In this document: positions 1-8,216 of the stretch, piece after piece
Position numbering within the stretch: position 1 is the stretch's first letter
How the letters are laid out: the number at the start of each line of letters is the position of its first letter
From: Anaerolineales bacterium UBA5195
GTDB taxonomy: Bacteria; Chloroflexota; Anaerolineae; Anaerolineales; Villigracilaceae
DNA length: 64,000 nucleotides
Direction: 5' to 3'
NCBI GenBank assembly: GCA_002412925.1
Contig: DHVZ01000069.1
Coordinates: 1 to 64,000 of the forward strand
Made by a program: the position numbers and the translations under genes
Notes under the pieces: generated by a model
The model's input: only the letters and a program-made list of their open reading frames with translations
Database searches by the model: none
What the model was told of the DNA's origin: nothing

Positions 1-2
1 CT

Positions 3-389
3 CTCGGCGCCCTGCAGGCGATGAAGGCCCAGGGATTGGCTGGCAAGGTGCCGATTTCGGGCCAGGATGCCACCGCCGATGGCAGCAACTCCATCGTCAA
101 GGGTGAGCTGACCGTCTCGATCCTGAAAGACATCCGCAATCTGTCCCCGCTGGCCATCGACGTGGTCGATAAGCTCCTCAAGGGCGAAGCCGTGCAGGGC
201 ATGAAGAACTTCACCCTCGCCGAACTGACCGTTGATCCTTCCAAGACCGGTGAAGTCCCCTGCGTCTTCCTCGAAGTTCAGCAAGTCAACAAAGACAACG
301 TTTATGACCTGGTCGTGAAGAGTGGTTTCCAGAGCTACGACGATGTCTATCGTGACATCCCCGAAGCCCAACGCCCGGCCAAGCCCTAA
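3..389 (+). CDS. xylF: XylF-type sugar ABC transporter substrate-binding protein, C-terminal part
   Basis: The frame is open at the left edge of the window, so only the last 128 codons are present. The segment has the C-lobe of a periplasmic-binding-fold type 1 protein of the D-xylose class: an SGQDA motif followed by IVKGELTVSILKD resembles the conserved GQDA...G..TMTVYK region of XylF. The protein would be a lipid-anchored extracellular receptor delivering a pentose to the XylGH transporter encoded directly downstream. The signal peptide and N-lobe lie outside the window, so the ligand (xylose or another pentose) is inferred from the XylG/XylH neighbours and the xylanolytic operon opposite. 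Confidence 0.85.
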   Translation, partial: LGALQAMKAQGLAGKVPISGQDATADGSNSIVKGELTVSILKDIRNLSPLAIDVVDKLLKGEAVQGMKNFTLAELTVDPSKTGEVPCVFLEVQQVNKDNVYDLVVKSGFQSYDDVYRDIPEAQRPAKP

Positions 390-410
390 ATCGTAATTTG
401 ATGTAAAATA

Positions 411-446
411 ATCCCGGCTCCTTCAATTGATCGATGGAGCCGGGAT
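411..446 (+). terminator. Intergenic hairpin between xylF and xylG (attenuator-like)
   Basis: An 11-bp perfect inverted repeat (ATCCCGGCTCC at 411-421, GGAGCCGGGAT at 436-446) with a 14-nt loop sits between the binding-protein stop and the xylG ribosome-binding site. It is followed by TTCCCC and an A run rather than a T run, so it is not a classical intrinsic terminator on this strand. Such hairpins downstream of binding-protein genes often stabilise the upstream mRNA or reduce read-through into the transporter genes. Confidence 0.5.
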
Positions 447-495
447 TTCCCCAAAAAAAATCTGAGCAATACACTACCTCCTAAAGGAGTAGCCT

Positions 496-2022
496 GTGAG
501 TAACGATATCATCCTTGATTTTCAAAATGTAACCAAGAAATTCCCCGGTGTTGTTGCCCTGGATGATGTTTCCATTCAAGTTCGGCGCGGAGAAATCCAT
601 GGCTTGTGTGGAGAAAACGGCGCCGGAAAATCAACCCTGATGAAAATTCTGGCCGGTGTTTACCCATATAGGTCTTATGAGGGCAAGGTTATTTACGAAG
701 GTCAGGAACTCAAACTTGAAGACCGCGCTATCCGCCAGGCAATTGAAGATGGAATTGCGATTGTCTATCAGGAACTCACCCTGGTACCCGGAATGACTGT
801 GGGGGAGAATATTTTCCTGGGCAAAGAACCGGTTGAAAACGGCAGTATCAATTGGAATAAGTTGTATTCCGAGACGCGTGAAATTCTAAACAAATACAAA
901 CTGGATGTCCCGCCCCAAGCCGAAGTCAGAACCCTGGGTGTTGGAAAAATGCAAATGGTGGAAATCGCCAAGGCGCTCTCTGAAAACGCCAAAATCCTGA
1001 TTTTGGATGAGCCGACCAGCGCCTTGAGCAAAGCTGAAATCGACAAATTGATGGAAATCTTGGAGACGCTGAAGAGTCATGGCGTCACTTGCATTTACAT
1101 TACCCATAAACTTGATGAGTTTTTCCGGATTACCGATTCGGTTACCATCCTGCGCGATGGAAAAGCCATCACTACCCAGCCAACGGCAGACTTTAACCAG
1201 GAAAGCCTGGTGCGGAATATGGTTGGGCGTGAAATGAAAGAACGCTTCCCGAAAGGCAATCGCCAACCCGGGGAAGTGATTTTTAAGGTTGAAAACCTGC
1301 AGGCTGTTGATCCAAACGAACCGAGCAGGAAGGTGCTTTCTGGCGTCAATTTTGAATTAAAGCGTGGCGAAATCCTGGGGATTGCCGGGTTGATGGGCTC
1401 GGGCCGGACCGAACTGGTCACAACCATCTTCGGCGAGTATGGGAAAATCACTGAGGGTCAGATTATTCTGAACGGAGAGAAACTCCGGATCACCAGCGCG
1501 CGCGATGCAATGCAAGCCGGCATCAGCCTGGTGCCGGAAGATCGAAAAGGCCAGGGCCTGGTCTTGATCCAATCCATTTTGCGAAACATCTCGCTTGCCC
1601 ACCTGAACCAGTTTTCAGCATTCTTCCGCATCGATCAGGATGCTGAATTGGCCGCTGCCACACAGCAAGGCAAAAACCTGTCGATCAAAACCTCCAGCTT
1701 GCAAGCCCAGGTTGATTCCCTCTCGGGCGGCAACCAGCAAAAAGTGGTGATTGCCAAATGGCTGCTGGCAAAGCCAAAAATCCTGATCATGGATGATCCG
1801 ACACGCGGCATCGATGTCGGCGCAAAATACGAAATCTATAAACTGATGAACGAGCTTGCCGAAGAGGGTGTCTCCATTATCATGATTTCCAGCGATCTTG
1901 AAGAGGTCCTCGGAATGAGCGATCGAATTGTGGTCATGCACGCGGGCCATTCGAATGGCACCCTCAATATCGCCGAGGCAACCCAAGAGAAAATTATGGC
2001 ACTTGCCACAGGCATTGCCTGA
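496..2022 (+). CDS. xylG: XylG-type sugar ABC transporter ATP-binding protein (two NBDs)
   Basis: 508-residue ATPase with two fused nucleotide-binding domains, the architecture of the XylG/RbsA/MglA class (usual length about 500). Domain 1 has Walker A GENGAGKST at residues 39-47 and Walker B LILDEPTSAL. Domain 2 has the degenerate GLMGSGRTEL loop, the signature LSGGNQQK and LIMDDPTRGID. The second Walker B carries Asp where Glu is usual. The start is GTG at 496, preceded by AAAGGAG at 483-489 with a 6-nt spacer. It lies between the xylF-type receptor and xylH in one transcription unit and would energise pentose import at the cytoplasmic face of the membrane. Confidence 0.93.
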   Translation: MSNDIILDFQNVTKKFPGVVALDDVSIQVRRGEIHGLCGENGAGKSTLMKILAGVYPYRSYEGKVIYEGQELKLEDRAIRQAIEDGIAIVYQELTLVPGMTVGENIFLGKEPVENGSINWNKLYSETREILNKYKLDVPPQAEVRTLGVGKMQMVEIAKALSENAKILILDEPTSALSKAEIDKLMEILETLKSHGVTCIYITHKLDEFFRITDSVTILRDGKAITTQPTADFNQESLVRNMVGREMKERFPKGNRQPGEVIFKVENLQAVDPNEPSRKVLSGVNFELKRGEILGIAGLMGSGRTELVTTIFGEYGKITEGQIILNGEKLRITSARDAMQAGISLVPEDRKGQGLVLIQSILRNISLAHLNQFSAFFRIDQDAELAAATQQGKNLSIKTSSLQAQVDSLSGGNQQKVVIAKWLLAKPKILIMDDPTRGIDVGAKYEIYKLMNELAEEGVSIIMISSDLEEVLGMSDRIVVMHAGHSNGTLNIAEATQEKIMALATGIA

Positions 2023-2046
2023 TTCGAAACTAACGAGGTGACGCTG

Positions 2047-3222
2047 ATGAACCTTTCCACCGAAATTACTAAACGCTTTCGCGAAAACATCCAAACCTAC
2101 ACCATCATCCTGGCCTTGATTGTCATCTGGGTGCTCTTTGCTGTGTTGACGCCCAATTGGGCTTATCTGCAGCCCCAGAACTTCTCAAACCTGTTCCGAC
2201 AAATGACCGTAACCTCTTTCCTGGCTGCCGGGATGGTGTTGGTCATCGTGACTGGAAACATCGACCTTTCAGTTGGCAAACTGGCGGGTTTTGTCTCAGT
2301 CGTGGTGGCTTTTTTCCAGGCCAAGGTCTGGAACACAATTTTGCCAGACCAGCCCGTTATTGCAGCGGCGCTCTCTGTGGCAATTGGCCTGATCGTTGGG
2401 ATGCTATTTGGTGTTTTACAAGGCTACATTATCTCTTACCTGAACGTCCCGGCGTTTATCGTCACCTTGGGTGGAATGTTCATCCTGCGCGGTGGGATTC
2501 TGGTGATCACTCAGGGGAAAACCATTCCGGCCAACCAACCGGCCTTTTCTGAAATTGCCCAGGGCTACTTGCCCCCCTGGGCCGGTTGGGTCATCGCGGG
2601 GATTGTTGTAGCCCTGCTCTTTTTCAATATGCTTAATAGCCGCCAGCGCAAACAAAAGTATGGCTTCGAATTGGCCAGCTTCAACATGGATTTACTCGGG
2701 ACCATTTTCTTCTCTGCGCTGGTAATTGCCTACATCTTCATCGTTAATCGCTATAACGGCATCCAGGTTCCGGTGTTGCTGCTGGCCGTTACCGCCCTGA
2801 TTATGGCTTATGTTTCCAACAACACACGCTTTGGCCGTTATGCATATGCCATCGGCGGCAATCGTGAAGCCGCGCGTCTTTCGGGCATCAACATCAAGCG
2901 CAACATCTTTTTGGTCTTTGTGCTGATGGGCTTCTTGTGCGGTGTGGCGGGGATTGCCCTGGCCTCCTACGTTGGCTATGGGACAACGGCAGCTGGTGAA
3001 GGCTACGAATTGGATGCGATTGCAGCCTGTATTCTGGGCGGCACCTCAACCCTGGGCGGGATTGGGACGATCTTCGGCGCGATGATCGGCGGCCTGATCA
3101 TGGCCTCGTTGACCAACGGATTGCAAATGCTCAACGTCCCTGCCGCGTACCAATATGTGGTCAAAGGCGCGGTCCTGATTATTGCTGTCTATGCAGATGT
3201 GTACTTCAAGAAAAACCGCTAA
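2047..3222 (+). CDS. xylH: XylH-type sugar ABC transporter permease
   Basis: 391-residue integral membrane protein of the ribose/xylose permease family (BPD_transp_2), with about ten hydrophobic segments and the family signature AIGGNREAARLSGI, plus the C-terminal LGGTSTLGGIGTIFGAMIG segment. I chose ATG 2047 rather than the upstream in-frame GTG at 2038, because that GTG forms part of the GAGGTG ribosome-binding sequence (2035-2040) with a 6-nt spacer to 2047. It follows xylG by 24 nt and ends just before a strong bidirectional terminator. It forms the membrane channel with XylG and the upstream receptor. Confidence 0.93.
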   Translation: MNLSTEITKRFRENIQTYTIILALIVIWVLFAVLTPNWAYLQPQNFSNLFRQMTVTSFLAAGMVLVIVTGNIDLSVGKLAGFVSVVVAFFQAKVWNTILPDQPVIAAALSVAIGLIVGMLFGVLQGYIISYLNVPAFIVTLGGMFILRGGILVITQGKTIPANQPAFSEIAQGYLPPWAGWVIAGIVVALLFFNMLNSRQRKQKYGFELASFNMDLLGTIFFSALVIAYIFIVNRYNGIQVPVLLLAVTALIMAYVSNNTRFGRYAYAIGGNREAARLSGINIKRNIFLVFVLMGFLCGVAGIALASYVGYGTTAAGEGYELDAIAACILGGTSTLGGIGTIFGAMIGGLIMASLTNGLQMLNVPAAYQYVVKGAVLIIAVYADVYFKKNR

Positions 3223-3242
3223 CTTTTTGAGAGGCGATTTGA

Positions 3243-3294
3243 AAATCTAAAAGAAAGGCCGCCAGCTTCTACTGGCGGCCTTTCTTTTAGATTT
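3243..3294. terminator. Bidirectional Rho-independent terminator between convergent operons
   Basis: A perfect 23-bp inverted repeat (arms 3243-3265 and 3272-3294, 6-nt loop) with an A-rich left side and T-rich right side. It lies between the 3' end of xylH (plus) and the 3' end of the GH3 gene (minus) and can terminate both. Confidence 0.9.
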
Positions 3295-3309
3295 GTGCTT
3301 GGCAGAAAA

Positions 3310-5433
3310 TCATGGAATTTGAAATTCAGCGCTAACCGGCTGTGGAGCGCCAAGCACCAGGCCGCGCGCGCCGGGCGAACAACCGCCCGCTATCAGGCGG
3401 AATTTCCCGGATTCCAGTCTTTGTTGACCATCCTCATCGAAAAGCATCAGCATCTCAGGCGTGATATTAAAATGAATGGTCTTACTTTGCCCCGCTTTGA
3501 GCTTGACACGCTGGAAACCGATCAACTGGCTGATAGGCGCAGGCAGGCGGGTTTCGAGCGCCCTCAAGTATAACTGGATAACTTCGTCTGCCGTGACAGC
3601 GCCTATGTTTTTCAGCGTGACTGTGGCGCGAAAACCGGAAGCCGAAGCACGGGAGGGGCTGAGTTTCAGCCCGAGGTATTCGAAGCGGGTATAGGACAGG
3701 CCGAATCCAAACGGATAAAGCGGCTCGCGCGTCGCATAGCGATAGGTGCGCCCGGCCATGCTGTAATCATCGAAAGGCGGCAAATCCGCCGTGGCTTTGG
3801 GAAAGGTAACGGTCAACTTGCCGCTAGGGACCGCATCCCCAAATAGCAGGCTGGCAACTGCACGCCCGCCTTCCTGACCCGGATACCAGACGAACAAAAT
3901 CGCTTCGACCATCTCGGCAATTTCGCCCAGGGCGATGGGGCTGCCGCCGGTCAGCACCAGGACGATGCGGGCTCCGCGTTCGGCCAGGTTGCGGATAAAT
4001 TTTTGCTGTACGGCAGGCAATTCGATTTTTGCGCGGTCGCCGCTTTCGGCGGTGAGGATAGATTCTCCCTCCTCGCCCTCCATCAATGGGGATGTGCCAG
4101 CGCAGACGATGGTCAGGTCGGCGCTGGCGGCTTCAGTTTCGGCCCAATTGAGCGGAGCCAAGCTTTCTTGTGTCCACTGGCAGCCGGGGCGATATTCGAG
4201 CTTGATGCCCTCAGGCAGCCGCCCGACAATTCCTTCGAGCAGGGTGGTCATCCGATCGTTGACACCGTAATAATTACCCAATAACACATCCAGGCTGGCA
4301 GCCGCCGGGCCGGTGACAAAAATGCTTTTCACCTGTGGGCTAATTGGCAGGATCTCATTTTTATTTTTGAGTAAAACTGCCGACTGGAGCGCAGCGCGAT
4401 AGGCCAGTTCACGGTGTTTTTTGGAACCAACCACCGACATGGGCGTAGCGGCATACGCCACCTGCTCCTCTGGATCAAACAACCCCAGCTTGAAACGTGT
4501 GGCCAGGGTACGGGAGAGAGCCAGGTCAATATCGGCCAGTGACACCAGTCCCTGCTCAAGCGCCTCGCCAAGCTGATCGTAAGTGCAACCGCAAGAGATA
4601 TCGCACCCGGCTTTGAGCGCCAGGGCGGCACTTTCAACAGGTGTTGAAGTGTAGTGATGACCTCCGTGAATATCGGAAAGCGCCAGGCAATCAGAGACAA
4701 CATGCCCGGAAAAACCCCACTCAGCGCGCAATATATCTTGCAGAAGGAGTTTGCTGGTACAGCACGGCTCATCTAAAACACGATTGTACGCGCCCATCAC
4801 GGCTTCGACATCCACCTCGGTAACAAGTTTTTTGAAAGCCGGGAGGTAAGTGGCATGCAAATCGTAGTGGCTGACCTGCGCGTTGAAACTGTGACGTGTT
4901 TTCTCGGGTCCGCTGTGGACCGCAAAATGCTTGGCGCAGGCAGCGGCTTTTAAATATTTTGGGTTGTCGCCTTGCAGCCCGCGCACAAAGGCTGCGCCCA
5001 GTTCGCCGGTCAGGAAGGGGTCTTCGCCCCAGGTTTCCTGTCCGCGTCCCCAGCGTGGGTCGCGAAAAATATTGACATTGGGGGACCAAAAAGTCAGGCC
5101 CTGGTAGAGGTTTGTTTCCCCATAGGTGCGCAGGGTTTCGTGGAACTTGGCGCGGCCTTCATCGCCAGTGGCTGCGCCCATGGCTTTCACCAGCGCCGGA
5201 TTCCACGTGGCTGACATGCCAATCGCTTGCGGGAAAACTGTTGCGCGTCCGTTGCGTCCCACGCCGTGCAGTCCCTCACTCCAAAAATTATAGGCTGGAA
5301 TGCCCAGGCGAGGAATAGCGTTGACCGGGTGAATGAATTGCCCGAGTTTTTCCTGAATGGTCAGGCGCGAAAGCAAGTCCTGAACACGCTCAGGGATGGG
5401 AAGCTCGGGGTTGAGATAGGAAGGTTGGGTCAT
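3310..5433 (-). CDS. Glycoside hydrolase family 3 beta-xylosidase/beta-glucosidase
   Basis: 707-residue GH3 enzyme that removes non-reducing-end beta-linked sugars. The N-terminal barrel carries FWSEGLHGV (about 50-58), the FWSPNVNIFRDPRWGRGQET stretch (115-133), AKHFAVHSGPE (168-177) and the nucleophile motif VVSDC with Asp248. The alpha/beta sandwich domain and a C-terminal fibronectin-III-like domain (VIQLYL...) follow. There is no signal peptide, so it acts in the cytoplasm on imported oligosaccharides. The FWSP/RWGRGQET signature and the xylanolytic neighbours favour beta-xylosidase activity, but substrate cannot be read from sequence. It is the last gene of the minus-strand xylan operon. 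AAGGA lies upstream of the ATG at 5433. Confidence 0.9.
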   Translation of the reverse strand: MTQPSYLNPELPIPERVQDLLSRLTIQEKLGQFIHPVNAIPRLGIPAYNFWSEGLHGVGRNGRATVFPQAIGMSATWNPALVKAMGAATGDEGRAKFHETLRTYGETNLYQGLTFWSPNVNIFRDPRWGRGQETWGEDPFLTGELGAAFVRGLQGDNPKYLKAAACAKHFAVHSGPEKTRHSFNAQVSHYDLHATYLPAFKKLVTEVDVEAVMGAYNRVLDEPCCTSKLLLQDILRAEWGFSGHVVSDCLALSDIHGGHHYTSTPVESAALALKAGCDISCGCTYDQLGEALEQGLVSLADIDLALSRTLATRFKLGLFDPEEQVAYAATPMSVVGSKKHRELAYRAALQSAVLLKNKNEILPISPQVKSIFVTGPAAASLDVLLGNYYGVNDRMTTLLEGIVGRLPEGIKLEYRPGCQWTQESLAPLNWAETEAASADLTIVCAGTSPLMEGEEGESILTAESGDRAKIELPAVQQKFIRNLAERGARIVLVLTGGSPIALGEIAEMVEAILFVWYPGQEGGRAVASLLFGDAVPSGKLTVTFPKATADLPPFDDYSMAGRTYRYATREPLYPFGFGLSYTRFEYLGLKLSPSRASASGFRATVTLKNIGAVTADEVIQLYLRALETRLPAPISQLIGFQRVKLKAGQSKTIHFNITPEMLMLFDEDGQQRLESGKFRLIAGGCSPGARGLVLGAPQPVSAEFQIP

Positions 5434-5619
5434 AAAGAATCCTTGAGGTTGAGTCAGATAATTCCGTAATCATAAAAAAATAACCATGGCAATTGCATTC
5501 TGCCTGATAATAAATTTTTATCCAGCCACGTTGGGGCCAGATGGCGGGCGACAAGCTCAAAAAATGATTTCTGGCTTCTTGCCATCCGAAAGTAACGGCC
5601 TAACAGAGAAGAAGGGCAC

Positions 5620-6864
5620 TTACAGACTGACCAAAACAGAAATTTGGCCCTTTTTATTCAAAGAAAAACCCTGCTTCTGGTTGCCAAGCGACAACTCATA
5701 ATCACCCAGGAAGCCATCGAATGCAAGTTGACCATTGGCATCTGTTACAAACTTTGTGGGGGCAAGCCACCACTCGCCTTTGACCAGTTTTAGCAATTCT
5801 TCATAGGCGGGTTTGGGGGAGTGATCCTGTCGCAACAACCCGGCGGGGGCATTCAGCCAGCCTCCATCGGACAAATCCCACCAGGTGATCCCCTCCACCA
5901 AAGGGCGCGAGAAGAGGGTCTTGTAGTGTGTGACGACTTCCTGCGCCTGACGTTCTTCGCCCTCCGGTGTGCTGGGCCATTCGCTTACCTGATAATCGTT
6001 CAAATCGATAATTTCGGGAGGCATGAGCTGCCCTGAAACGATAGTGTTTTCGGTAAAGTGGATCGGCAGGTTGAAGCGCTCAAAGCGTTCGAGCACTTTC
6101 AGGGTTTGCTCGCTGCCCCAATAGCCCTGGTGCATGTGCGTCTGGATACCGATCACATCAATCTGAACACCTGCCGCCAGGCAGCCTTCGATCAGGATAT
6201 CGTAGGCGGGTGAAACATCAAAATCATTTAATAACAAGGCCGCCTTTGGATTAACAGCGCGTGCGGCCTCAAACATCGCACGAATCAACTCGATGCGTCC
6301 CATCTCCTTGCACAGGCGCGTGATGCCATTATCATAGCGGTCGAAAATGGGCATGATGACCGCTTCGTTGACCACATCCCATTGGTCGATCACCCCGGCA
6401 AAGGCAGATACTTCGCGTTGGATGCGCTCCAACTGAGCCTGGAGAATTTCCTGAGTATTCATCTCCAGTAGCCAGTCGGCTGTTAACGTGTGCCAGCACA
6501 GAGGGTGGCCTTTGACAAGACAGCGATGATCCCAGTACCACTTCGCCAGATTGAGAATGCGCTGTGTTTCTGGCTGACCGCGCTGGGACTCAAACCGTGC
6601 CCAGTAGAAAGGCAGGGTTGCCTGGTTAAACAAGCGCAAAAAATGTTCATTGCGTAATTCGGCCAGTTCTTTTTCTTTTCCAGATAGTTCGTCATTCACC
6701 AGAGCAATGGTACTTTCACCCCAATTGCTGCCGAACAGAAATTTATGCTGTTTCTGCTGCACCAGAATTTCCTGGCCGATAACTGGTTCCCTGTTGTGAA
6801 CCAGGGTAACCGTTGCGGTTGTAGTTCTGTTTTTGCGAATTTCAGAATCGAGAGTGTCCATCAT
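5620..6864 (-). CDS. Glycoside hydrolase family 10 endo-1,4-beta-xylanase (intracellular)
   Basis: 414-residue GH10 xylanase. The retaining acid/base is Glu167 in WDVVNE and the nucleophile is Glu272 in IHFTEN; KGHPLCWH and WWDLSDGGW are also family motifs. An N-terminal segment of about 40 residues and a C-terminal tail of about 60 residues flank the barrel, and the tail looks like a small beta domain. No signal peptide or lipobox is visible, so the enzyme should be cytoplasmic, like the intracellular GH10 enzymes that trim imported xylo-oligosaccharides. It sits between the GH8 and GH3 genes in the same operon. Two adjacent ATG codons (6864, 6861) make the start uncertain by one residue. 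Confidence 0.92.
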   Translation of the reverse strand: MMDTLDSEIRKNRTTTATVTLVHNREPVIGQEILVQQKQHKFLFGSNWGESTIALVNDELSGKEKELAELRNEHFLRLFNQATLPFYWARFESQRGQPETQRILNLAKWYWDHRCLVKGHPLCWHTLTADWLLEMNTQEILQAQLERIQREVSAFAGVIDQWDVVNEAVIMPIFDRYDNGITRLCKEMGRIELIRAMFEAARAVNPKAALLLNDFDVSPAYDILIEGCLAAGVQIDVIGIQTHMHQGYWGSEQTLKVLERFERFNLPIHFTENTIVSGQLMPPEIIDLNDYQVSEWPSTPEGEERQAQEVVTHYKTLFSRPLVEGITWWDLSDGGWLNAPAGLLRQDHSPKPAYEELLKLVKGEWWLAPTKFVTDANGQLAFDGFLGDYELSLGNQKQGFSLNKKGQISVLVSL

Positions 6865-6922
6865 AGTTCCAGTTTTGTTTGATAGATTAGTGACTTAACT
6901 GGCGAAAAACAATTGGCGAATT

Positions 6923-8194
6923 TCAAGGCGCATAAATACGGAAGTTTCCACTGACATGCAATAAAGACAACAGGTATAGCATTCCATCGTAATAACGCCA
7001 TTTTCCGGACGGGATTTTTGTGTCCCAGAGTGCTTGAACAAAAGGTTTGCCCTTTTCCGGGTTTGCGGCCAGGGCAGCGACGGCTGCCATCGAAACGAGG
7101 CCCGTTGAATGATCGGACGAGAGCGCTTTCCCATCCAGGGTAAATTGATTTGGATAGGAATCAAGCCCTTGCGAAGCAAGAAAATCCAAAACGCGGTTGG
7201 ATTGTTCCACCTGCCAGGGATCAGCGGCAAACCAGGCATGATCCACCGCAACATTTGAGAGTGTACGCCAGGCGTCAAAGCGGAAGTCTTCGTGCTCGTT
7301 ATCTAGGTAAGGCGTCCCGTCAAAATTGGTGTAGTCGGCCATCAGCCCGGTCTGCGGATGGGCAGCCCTCTTGAAAAATTCGCGGCTGGTTTGGGCGGCT
7401 TCAGCCCAAAACTGGTTGTCCTGAGCGGCCCAGCGTGCCCAGAGTTCGTAATAAGCCGGCAAGTGATAGGATGGGTCTGTAAAAGTCGCACTTCTGCCTT
7501 TTGGAACAAAAACCACCTGTTTTTGCTGCGGGTCAAACATATCGGTAGCGATCCCGTTGTCTTCAGCAGTTTTTGTCCGCATCGTGACCAGAATGGCTTG
7601 TGCTTCCTGCTGATAATTGAAAATCCCCTGACCGTCTCCCCAACGAGCGGAGGCGAAAAACAAAGCTGTGACGAACCATTCTTCACCATCAGAAGCGGGA
7701 TTCGAATCCAGCTTGGTGCCATCTGTTTTGCAGTGCCAGGCGAAATAGCCTTGATAGGGACCGTCCTTTTGATACATGTAAGTTTTCGTCCATTTCCAGA
7801 GACGGTCGAATTCTTCTTTTTTGTCGAGTTGGACGGCGATCATCATGCCATAAGACATCCCTTCACTGCGCACATCCTGGTTGCCAATATCTTCGATGTA
7901 GGCCATCTCTGAATCGACTGGATAGTAGACGCGTTCGGTTGAGTCGTTGCCGTAAAAGAGCTGATTCCAGGCTGCATCGATTTTGGTCTGGATTTCGGTA
8001 TCGCTTTTACCGAGATATTCAGCGAACAAGTTGCGGTAGGCGCCTGTCTCAAAAGCCGATTTGGCAGGGGTGGGTGTAGAGGTGGGTTCTATAATTTGTG
8101 CAGTCGGCAGGATTGGGGTGGGTGTGCTCCTGCACGATGATAGCAAAAGTGAAAAAACTGTTATTGAAAACAGAATGTGACGAAGGGCAGGCAT
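6923..8194 (-). CDS. Glycoside hydrolase family 8 lipoprotein (Rex-type exo-oligoxylanase)
   Basis: 423-residue GH8 enzyme. SEGMSYGM (Glu111) is the proton-donor motif, and DFRFDAWR matches the base region of reducing-end xylose-releasing exo-oligoxylanases (Rex). DGEEWF, FTDPSYHLPAYYELWARW and DHSTGLVSM are further family motifs. The start is ATG 8194, 23 nt past the GH43 stop, with GGATCGAG upstream; a longer in-frame extension overlaps GH43 and is rejected. The N-terminus is a lipoprotein signal ending LLLSSC (Cys21) followed by a Thr/Pro linker, so this is the only hydrolase of the operon predicted to be outside the cell. Endo-glucanase activity of GH8 is the alternative. Confidence 0.87.
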   Translation of the reverse strand: MPALRHILFSITVFSLLLSSCRSTPTPILPTAQIIEPTSTPTPAKSAFETGAYRNLFAEYLGKSDTEIQTKIDAAWNQLFYGNDSTERVYYPVDSEMAYIEDIGNQDVRSEGMSYGMMIAVQLDKKEEFDRLWKWTKTYMYQKDGPYQGYFAWHCKTDGTKLDSNPASDGEEWFVTALFFASARWGDGQGIFNYQQEAQAILVTMRTKTAEDNGIATDMFDPQQKQVVFVPKGRSATFTDPSYHLPAYYELWARWAAQDNQFWAEAAQTSREFFKRAAHPQTGLMADYTNFDGTPYLDNEHEDFRFDAWRTLSNVAVDHAWFAADPWQVEQSNRVLDFLASQGLDSYPNQFTLDGKALSSDHSTGLVSMAAVAALAANPEKGKPFVQALWDTKIPSGKWRYYDGMLYLLSLLHVSGNFRIYAP

Positions 8195-8216
8195 AGTCTC
8201 GATCCAGAAAATAGGG

